Of a stretch of 64,000 bases of DNA, positions 24,901-35,019 are shown piece by piece (the stretch's first letter is position 1; each line of letters begins with the position of its first letter). The DNA is from Phragmites australis (Eukaryota > Streptophyta > Magnoliopsida > Poales > Poaceae), in the NCBI RefSeq assembly GCF_958298935.1, contig NC_084936.1, positions 6,517,501 through 6,581,500 of the forward strand, read 5' to 3'. Below the pieces are notes generated by a model. The model was not told where the DNA came from and made no database searches. It saw only the letters and a program-made list of their open reading frames with translations. A program made the translations under genes and the position numbers.

Positions 24901-27900
24901 TTGAATTATGTTCTTTTGATGTTTATCTATTCATGTTTTCCATTGTTCACAGGTCTCTAATACGTATTCAAGGGAAGTATCAGGTCATGGCACCATTGCT
25001 CCTCATCTCGGAAAATTCCATGGCATTCTCAATGGAATTGATCCAGATATCTGGAATCCATACTCTGACAACTTTATCCCGGTACACTTTATCCACATAC
25101 ATTTGTTTTTTTTTTTGTATAGGGCTATAAGCTATGTATTCCATATGTAATTGAACTTGATAATCTGAAACAAAGAGCTCCATTAATTACACATTTGCGT
25201 TTATTTTGCATGTGACCTAGTTTTGCTTAGATGGTCACTTATGTGTGCGCACAACTTGAATAATCATTTCAAGTAATGTGTATGTGATGCTTTTCTTAAT
25301 CCACGTCTCGATGCATGCCTTGCTGTCGCCAATTGTTCAAAAATGCAAACACATACCAGTGTCACTGGTAGTTTCCTGTTTAAATGTTTGTTTCATCCTA
25401 TTTCAGGTTCATTATACTTCTGAGAATGTTGTTGAAGGCAAGAGCGCTGCAAAGAAGGCATTGCAGCAGAAGCTTGGATTGCAGCAAAATGATGTGCCAA
25501 TTGTTGGAATCGTCACTCGCCTGACAGCCCAGAAGGGAATTCATCTCATCAAGCACGCGATTCATCGAACACTGGAATGGAATGGACAGGTCGATTTCTT
25601 GTATAGCATGTAAAACTTCTAGTTTTTCTTACAATACAATTCCTTCTGTAATTATCTCCACCTGTCCTCTTATAAACTGAAAACTGATGTGTTCCTTTGC
25701 AGGTGGTTTTGCTTGGTTCGGCTCCAGATTCTCGAATCCAAAGTGATTTTTGCAACTTGGCTAATACCCTCCATGGTGTAAACCATGGGCGGGTGAGGCT
25801 GTGTTTGACTTACGATGAGCCTCTTTCGCACCTGGTGAGCTGACAACCATATAAACCACTCCTCATGAAAGCGTATGGAATTTTTTTTGTCTAATATGAT
25901 TCCATGATCCTACTACAGATATACTCAGGCTCAGACTTCATCCTCGTACCATCTATCTTTGAACCCTGTGGCTTAACTCAGCTCGTCGCCATGCGGTACG
26001 GATCCATCCCCATTGTCCGGAAAACTGGAGGTATGTATGTGCAAGGCCTACTCTGCATTCTATTCTCCGTTGCAATGACACTGCTCTGCATCGCGCTGCA
26101 CTTCGCACAGTGGGCTGTACTGAACACAAGACCTGATCTTTCGCACTGTGCAGGGCTCTGCGATACCGTCTTTGACGTCGACCATGACAAGGACCGGGCA
26201 CGGGCCAGAGGCCTTGAGCCGAACGGGTTCAGCTTCGATGGAGCTGACACCAACGGCGTTGACTACGCCCTGAACAGGTAAGCAGAATCTCACCCACACC
26301 AGTTCACTGAATTCAGCAATGTTACTTATGATAGGATAAGTCCTTGTGCAGTCTTTGTGGGGCTGCCACATAGTGGTCTTGCTGCCCATATGCTTTAGGA
26401 CAGCATCTAGGACACTAGGACAGCATCTTAGACTAGAGGACAGCATCTAGGACAGCATCTAGGACAGCATCTTAGACTAGAGGACAGCACCTAGGACAGC
26501 ATCTTAGACTAGCATCTTAGACTAGCATCTTGGCATATGCTTGGCTGGCCATGGGCCTATAAATATGTATCCCCAACCCCTCAGGTTGGTATGACATTTG
26601 TGTGAGAAATAGAAAAAATTGCCCCAACTTCTAGTGTCATCCTCTCTCGATGAGAGTAAGAATTCTTCTACTACCAAGAGTAAGAATTCAGCGACTAACA
26701 AGTGGTATCAGAGCCTGTTTATCCTGTAGCCTGAGCATCTCCTGCTCATCTCCCCCCTCAGCCTCGCAGCAGCCCCAGCTAAGAGCAGCAGCAGCCCCGG
26801 TTGCTCCTGCTCACCCCTCTCCCTCTGCGCAGAGCAGCAGTAGCTCGTCTGAAGCAGCCCTCTCCCCACGCAGCAGCCCTCCCCCGGTAGCGCGTCATGT
26901 CCGCAGGGCAGTCTCAGCGCTCGGTCGCCTCGAGCACGCGGCGTCGGCAGGAGGCCGAACTTGCCGCGGCAGAGGAACGCGAGCGAGCGGCGGCAGAGAC
27001 CGCTGCGGCGGCGGCAAGGGCGTCGAGGCTGGCAGCGGCGGAGCTAGCAGCAGCCAGAGCGGAGGCAGAAGCAGTGGCGGCGGCGGTTGCAGCGCGTGCG
27101 GCGGCAGCGGAGGTCGAGGCTCTGCGCGGCAGCACCGGCAGCTCCATTTCTGCTGACGACAGCGCCGACGCGGACCTCGAGCTGCCGGAGGCAGAGGCAG
27201 CGCGAGAGCGGGCGGCACAGTGGGCAGCGGCGCACGCCCACGAGCGGGGCGGCAGCCCAGACAGGCGCGGACGCGCCGGCGGCGCTCCTGGAGGAGGCGC
27301 GCACGCCGGCGGCGCTCCTGGAGGAGGCGCGCACGACAACGGTGGCGGACGGGTCGATGGAGAGCGCGGCCTTTACAGGCGGCGTGGCTCTCTCTCCCCG
27401 GATCGGTACCGTGGTCACCACGGGTTCCAGGCTGTTGTCAGGGACGTCGGCCCCGGCGGTGGGTGGCCTACCCTCACTAAGACCAACTACGTCGAGTGGG
27501 CTGCGGTGATGAGGGTAAAGCTCCAGGTGCGGCACATGTGGGAGGCAGTCCGGTACGGCGACGTCGACTACGACCAGGATCGACGGGCGCTGGATGCCCT
27601 CATCGCAGCAGTCCCGTCCGAGATGCAGTTCTCGCTTACCAATAAGCGGACTGCCAAGGAGGCTTGAGACGCCATCGCTGCGGCACGCATCGGCAGCGAC
27701 CGCGCCCGCAAGTCCACACTGCAGGCACTTCGCAAGGAGTGGGAGAACCTGGCCTTCAAGCCAGGTGAGGACGTTGATGACTTTGCTCTCCGTCTCAACA
27801 CTCTGTTGCAGAAGATGGTGCAGTTCGGCGATGACACCTACGGCGAGGAGAGAGCTGTCGAAAAGCTCTTCCGTTGCGTCCCCGAGAAGTACAAGCAGAT

Positions 27901-30900
27901 GGCTCGCTCGATCGAGTCTCTGCTGGATCTCTCCACGATGTCGATCGAGGAGGCGATAGGTCGCCTCAAGGTTGTCGACAGCGATGAGCCACAATCTCTC
28001 TCGGGGCCCATCACCACTGGCGGGAAGCTCCTTCTCACTCGGGAGCAGTGGGATGCCTGCCAGGGTGACCGGAGGAAGGGGGAGCCTTCTTCCACGACAG
28101 GCGGCCGCAAGCGTGGCAAGCCGCGCAAGGCGCGCAGAGACGCCCAGGCCGGGGCGCGAGGACGTGCCGAGGGTGATGCCCGCGGAGGCGCCCAGGGCGG
28201 CGCCGCCGGCAAGCACAAGCCGGCACGAGACGACACCTGCCGCAACTGCGGCCGGCTTGGCCATTGGGCCAAGGACTGTCGTCAGCCACGACGCGGCCAG
28301 GCCCACGTCGCACAGGCGGAGGAGGAGGAGCCGGCTCTGTTCATGGCTCATGCGAGCATAGAGCTACCTCCAGCGGCACCGGCCGCAGCGGCTCTCCTCC
28401 ACCTTGACGAGCCAAAAGCACACACCCTCCTCGGCGACGGCTCCGGCAACGACAAGACTGACGGGTGGTGCCTCGACACCGGCGCCACCCATCACATGAC
28501 CGGTCGCCGGGAGTTCTTCACCGAGCTTGACTCTAGCGTCCGAGGCTCCGTCAAATTTGGGGATGCCTCCGGCGTGGAGATCAAGGGCGTCGGTTCCGTC
28601 ATCTTCACCGCCGTGTCTGGTGAGCACAGGCTGCTCACCGGAGTCTACTACATTCCCGCGTTGAGGAACTCTATCATCAGCTTGGGACAGCTGGATGAGA
28701 ACGGTTCGCGCGTGGTTGTTGAGGATGGAGTCATGAGGATTTGGGATCGCCGTCGTCGCCTTCTTGCCAAGGTAACCAGAGGCACAAATCGACTCTACGT
28801 CCTTAACGTGCAGGTGGCACAACCCCTCTGTCTCGCCGCTCGTCGGGACGACGAGGCGTGGCAGTGGCACGAGCGCTTCGGACACCTTCACTTCGAGGCC
28901 CTGAAGCGGCTCAGTGCCGCAGAGATGGTGCGAGGCCTGCCGTGCCTCGACCATGTGGAGCAGCTCTGCGACGTCTGCGTGTTGACGAAGCAGAGGCGAC
29001 TCCCCTTTCCCCAGCGGGCGAGCTTCCGAGCCAAGGAGAGGCTCGAGCTTGTGCACGGGGACTTGTGTGGCCCGGTGACACCGGCCACACCGGGAGGACG
29101 ACGCTACTTCCTGCTGCTCGTCAACGACCTCTCCCGCTACATGTGGGTGATGGTCCTCGGCAGCAAGGGAGAGGCTGCGGACGCCATCAGGCGCGCGCAG
29201 GCTGCTGCGGAGGCGGAGTGCGGCCGCAAGCTGCGCGTGCTGCGCACCGACAACGGCGGCGAATTCACGGCGGCTGAATTCGCGTCGTACTGCGCTGATA
29301 AGGGCATTCAGCGCCACTACTCCGCGCCGTACAGCCCGCAGCAGAACGGCGTCGTCGAGCGGCGCAACCAGACGGTTGTGGGGATGGCTCGGGCCCTCCT
29401 CAAGCAGAGGGGGATGCCGGCTGTCTTCTGGGGAGAGGCGGTGGTGACGGCCGTCTACATCCTCAACCGCTCGCTTACCAAGGCGCTCGACGGCAGGACG
29501 CCGTACGAGGCTTGGCACGGGCGCAAGCCGGCGGTCTCCCACTTGCGGGTCTTCGGCTGCCTCGCGTTCGCCAAGGAGCTTGGCCACATCAGCAAGCTCG
29601 ACGACAGGAGCACTCCGGGAGTGTTCATAGGCTACGCGGAGGGCTCGAAGGCCTACCGCATCCTCGACCCGAAGACACAGCGTGTGCACACGGCGCGCGA
29701 CGTTGTGTTCAACGAAGGGCGAGGATGGGCGTGGGACAAGGCGATGGACGACAGATCGGCTCCGACGTACGACGACTTCACTGTCGAGTACGTCCACTTC
29801 GAGGGAGCTGGGGGAGTAGGTAGCTCTTCTTCGACGAGCGTGTCTACCCCAGTCCCCGAGCCTCCACCGACCCCGGCGCCTGCTACTTCGACAGCACCAC
29901 GTTCTCCAGCCAGGACCTCGGCTGCGATGAGTTCTTCGCCGGCTCCACCACAGCCGGCAACGCCACGCACTCCAGCACCGACAGGCACCTCTCCGGGCAC
30001 GTCTACTCCAACACCAGCTCGTGTCGAGCACAGCCCGGTTGAGCTCGCTACTCCGCTCTCTCACGACGAGGAGCGCATCGACGCGTACCACGACGGCGAG
30101 CCGTTGCGGTACCGTACGATGGAGAACCTTCTCGGCGACCAGCTGGTGCCGGGACTGGTGCCTCATGATCTGGAGGCGCAGTTGCACCTTGCGTGTGACG
30201 ACGGCGAGCCTCGGTCGTTTGCAGAGGCCGAGAGACACGCGGCATGGCGCGCCGCGATGCAGTTGGAGATGGATGCGGTTGAGAAGAACCGCACCTGGGA
30301 GCTTGCTGACCTCCCTCGTGGTCACCGAGCGATCACCCTTAAGTGGGTGTTCAAGCTGAAGAGGGATGAAGCCGGCGCCATCGTCAAGCACAAGGCTCGC
30401 TTGGTGGCACGAGGTTTCGTGCAGCAGGAGGGGGTCGACTTCGACGACGCCTTCGCTCCCGTGGCACGGATGGAGTCCGTGCGACTCCTCCTTGCGCTAG
30501 CTGCCCAGGAGGGCTGGCGTGTTCATCACATGGACGTCAAGTCGGCGTTCCTTAACGGCGACTTGAAGGAGGAGGTCTACGTGCACCAGCCGCCGGGATT
30601 TACGATCCCCGGCAAGGAGGGCAAGGTGCTCCGCCTGCGCAAGGCCCTCTATGGCTTGCGGCAGGCACCGAGGGCGTGGAATGCCAAGTTGGATTCCACG
30701 CTACAAGGGATGGGCTTCGAGCAAAGCCCGCACGAGGCGGCCATCTACCGACGGGGCAGTGGAGGAACTGCTCTGCTGGTGGGTGTCTACGTCGACGACT
30801 TGGTGATCACCGGCATCAAGGATGCGGAGGTGGCGGCATTCAAGGAAGAAATGAAGGCCACCTTCCAGATGAGTGACCTGGGACCTCTCTCCTTCTACCT

Positions 30901-32337
30901 GGGGATCGAGGTGCACCAGGATGACTCCGGGATCACGCTTCGACAGACCGCCTACGCCAAGCGCGTCGTTGAGCTAGCTGGGCTCACCGACTGCAACCCA
31001 GCTCTCACTCCGATGGAGGAGAGGCTGAAGCTGAGCCGCGACAGCACGACGGAGGAGGTGGACGCTACGCAGTACCGGTGTCTTGTGGGGAGCCTTCGCT
31101 ACCTCGCCCACACACGGCCGGACTTGGCATTCTCCGTCGGCTACGTTAGTCGGTTCATGCAGCGACCGACGACGGAGCACCAGCAGGCTGTGAAGAGGAT
31201 CATCCGCTACGTTGCGGGGACTCTCGACCACGGCCTCTACTACCCTAGGTGCCCTGGGGCGGCACACTTCGTCGGGTACAACGACAGCGACCACGCCGGC
31301 GACATCGACACCAGCAAGAGCACGAGCGGGATCCTCTTCTTCCTCGGCAAGTGCCTCGTTAGCTGGCAGTCGGTCAAGCAGCAGGTGGTGGCCCTGTCCA
31401 GCTGCGAGGCCGAGTACATAGCGGCCTCCACCGCTTCAACTCAGGCGCTCTGGCTCGCTCGACTGCTTGGTGATCTCCTCGGCAGAGACACTAGAGCGGT
31501 GGAGCTCAGGGTGGACAGCAAGTCCGCTCTAGCCCTGGCAAAGAACCCCGTTTTCCATGAACGGAGCAAGCACATCCGGGTGAGGTACCACTTTATCCGA
31601 GGCTGTTTGGAGGAAGGGAGCATCAAGGCGAGCTACATCAACACCAAGGATCAGCTTGCGGACCTGCTCACCAAGCCTCTTGGGAGGCTCAAGTTCCTTG
31701 AGCTCTGCTCCAGGACCGGGATGGTTCAATCTTCCCACACGACGACGCACAAGACTTAGAGGGAGAATGATAGGATAAGTCCTTGTGCAGTCTTTGTGGG
31801 GCTGCCACATGGTGGTCTTGCTGCCCATATGTTTTAGGACAGCATCTAGGACACTAGGACAGCATCTTAGACTAGAGGACAGCATCTAGGACAGCATCTT
31901 AGACTAGAGGACAGCATCTAGGACAGCATCTAGGACAGCATCTTAGACTAGAGGACAGCACCTAGGACAGCATCTTAGACTAGCATCTTAGACTAGCATC
32001 TTGGCATATGCTTGGCTGGCCATGGGCCTATAAATATGTATCCACAACCCCTCAGGTTGGTATGGCATTTGTGTGAGAAATAGAAAAAATTGCCCCAACT
32101 CCTAGTGTCATCCTCTCTCGATGAGAGTAAGAATTCTTCTACTACCAAGAGTAAGAATTCAGCGACTAACAACTTATCGTGCCTGCCTGGTGTTCCATCT
32201 TCAGGGCGATCTCTGCTTGGTTCGACGCCCGGGGCTGGTTCCAATCCCTCTGCAAGAGGGTCATGGAGCAGGATTGGTCATGGAACCGGCCTGCCCTGGA
32301 CTACATCGAGCTCTACCGTTCAGCTTGCAAATTCTGA
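15967..32337 (+). CDS. SSIII: Starch synthase III (Dull1/SSIIIa type), 16 coding exons
   Basis: A plastid ADP-glucose:glucan glucosyltransferase that elongates amylopectin chains. Coding exons: 15967-16065, 16899-16962, 17047-20151, 20438-20652, 21164-21434, 22032-22207, 22321-22428, 23230-23339, 24274-24376, 24642-24812, 24953-25081, 25407-25589, 25703-25834, 25919-26030, 26154-26277, 32205-32337. All introns are GT-AG, phases agree, and the sum is 5,235 nt (1,744 residues). Order: transit peptide (about 1-55), acidic repeats (138-450), QSIVG repeats (543-675), CBM53 starch-binding domains (about 860-945, 1025-1127, 1190-1283) with a charged coiled coil (955-1018), then GT5 from about 1297 and GT1 to the end. 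KVGGL (1310-1314) and KTGGL (1657-1661) are the nucleotide-sugar loops. Length fits maize and rice relatives (about 1,670-1,790). The start is in good context (GGCAATGG). Odd: a copia element in the last intron, and Cys1662 where relatives I recall have Phe or Tyr. Confidence 0.95.
16610..16770 (+). repeat. Short direct repeats in SSIII intron 1
   Basis: CGGCATAAATAATCTGATAG plus TGATTT occurs at about 16608 and again at about 16662 with one change. A weaker third copy (GGTATAGGCAATCTGATAAG) is near 16744. Intron 1 is 833 nt. Long first introns in plant genes often influence expression, but nothing here shows that directly. Confidence 0.6.
16963..17046 (+). other. SSIII intron 2: 84 nt, frame-neutral and open
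   Basis: The intron begins GTCTGG and ends ATGCAG. Its length is divisible by three and it has no in-frame stop, so retention would insert 28 residues (hydrophobic, rich in Leu) into the end of the transit-peptide region. Splicing is inferred because the joined exons give [12 protein letters not shown], matching the known SSIII N-terminus. Confidence 0.75.
17280..18235 (+). repeat. Acidic ~28-36-residue repeats in the SSIII N-terminal region
   Basis: About a dozen diverged units run through exon 3. Each has the pattern GEVDxVDEAxAEEDxFxVDLSG followed by NAxSS. The unit DNA is about 85-110 nt. Two short units at 17755-17850 share a VDLS-I pattern and are close copies. This tract is the species-variable N-terminal region of SSIII in cereals. 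It is strongly negatively charged and probably disordered. Confidence 0.85.
18510..18905 (+). repeat. 30-bp (10-residue) QSIVG repeats in SSIII
   Basis: Units of the form KQxQSIVGFx repeat about every 30 nt, for example NQSIVGF, AQSIVGF, KSIVGV, NQSIVGF, QSIVRF and QSIVGF, between residues 543 and 675. From memory, similar QSIVG-type repeats occur in maize Dull1 and fewer in rice. Function is unknown; linker or protein-contact roles are inference. The purity of the DNA repeat makes copy number prone to change. Confidence 0.85.
22592..22969 (+). mobile_element. 378-bp solo LTR in SSIII intron 7 (TSD CCTTC)
   Basis: It starts TGTTATGATC and ends CCACGACA, and is flanked by the perfect 5-bp repeat CCTTC (22587-22591 and 22970-22974). 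Its first bases include a perfect 20-bp palindrome at 22594-22613 centred on CCTAGG. A TATA-like site (GCATATATAGC) lies near 22740. No coding sequence is present. It is in neither splice-site region, so it should be removed with the intron. Confidence 0.85.
26329..26700 (+). repeat. 5' LTR of the intronic copia element
   Basis: The U3 contains a 12/20-bp repeat array built from GGACAGCATCTA and GGACAGCATCTTAGACTAGA at 26398-26530. A TATA box (CCTATAAATATG) is at about 26559. The array is one 32-bp unit shorter than in the 3' LTR. The sequence after the TATA box carries a GAGAATT-type direct repeat (AGAGTAAGAATTC) twice near the 3' end. Confidence 0.9.
26703..26714 (+). other. Primer-binding site, initiator Met tRNA
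   Basis: TGGTATCAGAGC starts two bases after the 5' LTR and is complementary to the 3' end of plant initiator tRNA-Met, the usual copia primer. Confidence 0.9.
26897..31759 (+). pseudogene. Copia gag-pol with one premature stop
   Basis: A single reading frame of about 1,620 codons is interrupted only by TGA at 27665-27667. The codon sits in gag after TAKEA, where relatives have Trp (TGG), so one G-to-A change would explain it. Order: an Ala/Glu-rich N-terminal coil, gag (27480-28010), a CCHC zinc knuckle ([14 protein letters not shown], 28238-28279), and protease DTGA at 28475. Integrase has an HHCC start near 28865, LRTDNGGEF near 29245 and NGVVERRN near 29346. RT has YVDD at 30788-30799. 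RNase H has [11 protein letters not shown] near 31515. The start ATG at 26897 is clear. GC content is much higher than in the host introns around it. Apart from the stop, all catalytic motifs look intact. Readthrough or trans-complementation would be needed for movement. Confidence 0.9.
31758..31767 (+). other. Polypurine tract
   Basis: AGAGGGAGAA lies directly before the 3' LTR and overlaps the end of the gag-pol stop codon. It would prime plus-strand synthesis. Confidence 0.85.
31768..32171 (+). repeat. 3' LTR of the intronic copia element
   Basis: Matches the 5' LTR except for 5 substitutions and one extra 32-bp unit in the U3 repeat array (about 31880-31910). Because the element is in sense with SSIII, any polyadenylation signal used by this LTR family would act on SSIII transcripts. 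Confidence 0.9.
32205..32337 (+). CDS. SSIII: SSIII last coding exon (exon 16)
   Basis: This exon encodes the final 43 complete residues, from [12 protein letters not shown] through the conserved [12 protein letters not shown] helix to the TGA at 32335-32337. The acceptor is TTCAGG at 32200-32205. It completes the GT1 lobe and the C-terminal helix that folds back on the catalytic domain in this enzyme family. It is separated from exon 15 only by the copia-containing intron, so correct splicing of a 5.9-kb intron is needed for full-length enzyme. Confidence 0.95.
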
Positions 32338-32565
32338 AAACCGAACCAATGCGACCGCAGTGTTTGGATGCAGTGTTCAGGTTTGCAGGTTCCTGGGCAT
32401 TGCTGTACAGTCAGCCCCCTTTCCTTCAGTTAGTTTCTTTCTGCAAAGGGCTATAGGAAAACAGAGACTTCCCTGCATATCGATATGCAGTGATGCAGTG
32501 CACATGTGTTAGAAATGTCCTAGGTGAAAGTGTTTTGAACTTGAGCTATATATTGTTTGTTTCAG

Positions 32566-32571
32566 AATAAA
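32566..32571 (+). terminator. SSIII polyadenylation signal
   Basis: AATAAA lies 229 bases after the stop codon, following TG-rich sequence (TTTGTTTCAG). It is a plausible near-upstream element for 3' end formation around 32590. Confidence 0.6.
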
Positions 32572-32599
32572 AGTTGTTCCAGCATGCTTGTTTGTTTCC

Positions 32600-33397
32600 T
32601 GTGATGTGGTCTTAGTTCTCGAGTTGTATATTTTGTACCTGTGCATGCTACTTGTCACAGAAAAACTCCTTGTGCATGCTATATGTATTTCTCCTTCCTT
32701 TCAGTTACAGTGACAACCGTTGGATCAGAAAAGAACGGTGTGGATCAGAATCTTGTAGAAGTTTCGACTTCCGATAAGTATGCGTGTACATATATGTGCA
32801 TCGCATGAAAAGAGACAAATGCGACGTACCCCACGGCCGCGTTAGCTCTGTCCGCACGCGTTCCCGATCTCGTCTGTTTGGATGCATGCTCTCGTTAATG
32901 TTGCCAAGAGCCGTTTTGTCCGTAGGTAGGCTAGAGGTCGACAGCGAGCTCTGGTCATAGCTATATACTCCCAATCATAAATACTTTGATTGTCAATAGC
33001 TTTGATCTAGATTTAGATAAATTTTTAAAATTTTAATTGTCAATAGCTTTTAAATATCTAGTTTGAAAACATAAAAATTATATGTAAAGATTTATTTAAA
33101 AAAATACTTTTACAATATTATATTTTTATTAGATATTATAATTATATTTTAATAAAAAATAATGATGAAGATTGCATATCCAGTAGTGTTCCGAGGGGAG
33201 TTTCTAAGAACCCAGCTACCAACGAGACTGATCAGTAGGGGCGTGCTTGTGGTGGAAATTTTTTCCTTGAAAATCAACCAAAAATAATGATGCAAACCAG
33301 AATCAATTTCCTAACAAGAAACGTACGTTTTACACCAGAAGCATCATACATTTGTGATACGAGAAAGGTGTGCGCTACTATCTCTAGCGATGGTGAT
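32600..33397. other. Intergenic region downstream of SSIII
   Basis: No gene is seen. A short stretch near 32870-32910 (CGTCTGTTTG...GCTCTCGTTAATGTTGCC) recurs loosely at 42478-42505, suggesting a dispersed repeat that I could not delimit. The 33000-33170 part is extremely AT-rich. Confidence 0.5.
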
Positions 33398-33403
33398 ACG
33401 AGG

Positions 33404-34995
33404 TGTAGCGAAAATAATTCTATTAAATTATGATTGTAATTTTGATAATTAATAATAATATAGTAAATAGAACTAATATGTTTATCAAAAATATATATTA
33501 GTAGGTCTCATGGATGCAATACATGAAGAAGTCACTGCAGCCGGAACAAAGTTTGATCGAATTGAAGAAATTCCACGAAGATTTGCCTCACCGGATAGTC
33601 TGGTGCTATGGATGTTGAGCTCACCGGAACATATTTGACAAATGAGGAAAGGGGCCTAAAGACCTCACTGAAAGGTCCGGTGATTAGTAAACGTGCTTAC
33701 CTGAGCAATTTTTCCAGAGAAGGGTGTCGTGCTGAAGAACGAAGGCTAAGTCTCACCGGATAGTCTGGTGATCAAAGCATAGCAACACTGAAGTGTTTCT
33801 ATCTAGAAGGTAGAATGGAACAACCCACCAGATAGTCTGGTGATTAGAGGAAGATACACACTGGAGTATATGCACCATAGAAGGTTGCAGCTGTAGAAGA
33901 TCGAAGATCAACATACCGAATAGCTCGATGATGAAGTGATGTGCACAGGATGTTTACACTGGAGCAATTTACACAGAGAGAATGCAGTTGGCTTGGATGC
34001 TAAGTATATATTCACCGGATAGTCCGGTGATGGAGATGAAGTATACACCGGAGTGTCCAATGTTCATAGAGGCTTGAGTAGGGGTTCCAACCGCTAGTTT
34101 GTGAGAGTATACACACTGAATGATCCAGTGATAGTACTATTGTTCTTACTGGATCATCCGGTGTTAACAACTTTTCTAAGCCATTAGGTTAACGACTAGT
34201 ACGTAAGTTTGAAGCTATAAATACCCCTCCACTCAATCATTTGAAGGGGTGGCATGCAGCTGGAGTCCTGAGAAGTTCATGTACACCTGAGAAGATATCT
34301 AAGCCACCAAAGTGCTTAAAGTGATCATCTAAGACGATTAAGCATACAATTAGAGAGTGATTAATGTTTATAGGCCTAGAGAGTATGTTGCTAGTTGATT
34401 GCTACCTAGAGAGTGGATCATGGAGTGATCCGAGCTTGTACCTCTTAGTACGCCAGCATCTTGGAGTCTTGGTGACTCATCGGCAAACTTGTTGACCATC
34501 TGACTTGGTGTGGAGTGGTGACACGACACGTTTACGAGGATGCATAGACCTTTGACTTGGTGGCTCAATCTTCGAAGTGATCATGGTGGCAAGGAATCGG
34601 AAGAGAGGCTAGTGGTGAGACATTGTCTTAGTGATTTGGTGGCTCATCCTGGTGGAGATATTGTCTTTGTGACTTGGTGGCTCAAGAGCTGCGACCGGGT
34701 GCTCCTTTGTGGAGTTTCAACGTGGACTAGGGGTGACATTTATGACATCGATACCACGGGATAAACATGTCGAGTTTGCTCTCTCTACCTTATTTACGTT
34801 TTCGCATTTACATTCTTGCAATTTACCTTCTTTGATAGGTTGTAAGCGTTTTGATCGATAGGGTAGACATAATAGATAAATCTAGAGCATATCTAGATAG
34901 AAATTGATATAGGTTTATCTTGTGTAGTTTTTGGAGCCAAATAGATTCTAAGTGTCCTAATTCACCCTACTCTTAGAACGTCACTGATCCCTTCA
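33404..34995 (+). mobile_element. 1.59-kb solo LTR, family B copy 1
   Basis: It starts TGTAGCGAAAAT and ends GATCCCTTCA. It is flanked by ACGAGG on both sides (33398-33403 and 34996-35001), of which five bases would be the target duplication. A TATA box (GCTATAAATACCCC) is at about 34215. The U3 upstream of it carries many short palindromes of the type CACCGGATAGTCCGGTG. A second, truncated copy lies in opposite orientation at 39090-40516. No polyprotein is present. Confidence 0.75.
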
Positions 34996-35019
34996 ACGAG
35001 GGCAAGATGCGCCTATGTG

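Larger units (their letters stand above)
26329..32171 (+). mobile_element. Young 5.84-kb Ty1/copia element in SSIII intron 15
   Basis: A complete element with both LTRs (26329-26700, 372 bp; 31768-32171, 404 bp), PBS, gag-pol and polypurine tract, flanked by the perfect 5-bp duplication ACTTA (26324-26328 and 32172-32176). The LTRs begin TGATAGGATAAG and end GCGACTAACA. By hand alignment they differ at 5 positions plus one 32-bp repeat unit, about 1.3% substitution, so the insertion is recent. It lies in the same direction as the host gene. Without the element and one ACTTA copy, the host intron would be only 79 nt. Confidence 0.95.

Noticed and set aside
27044..30391. Long minus-strand open frames of 435 and 675 codons
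   Set aside because: They lie antisense to the GC-rich copia gag-pol, whose codon bias leaves the opposite strand open. No recognisable motifs.
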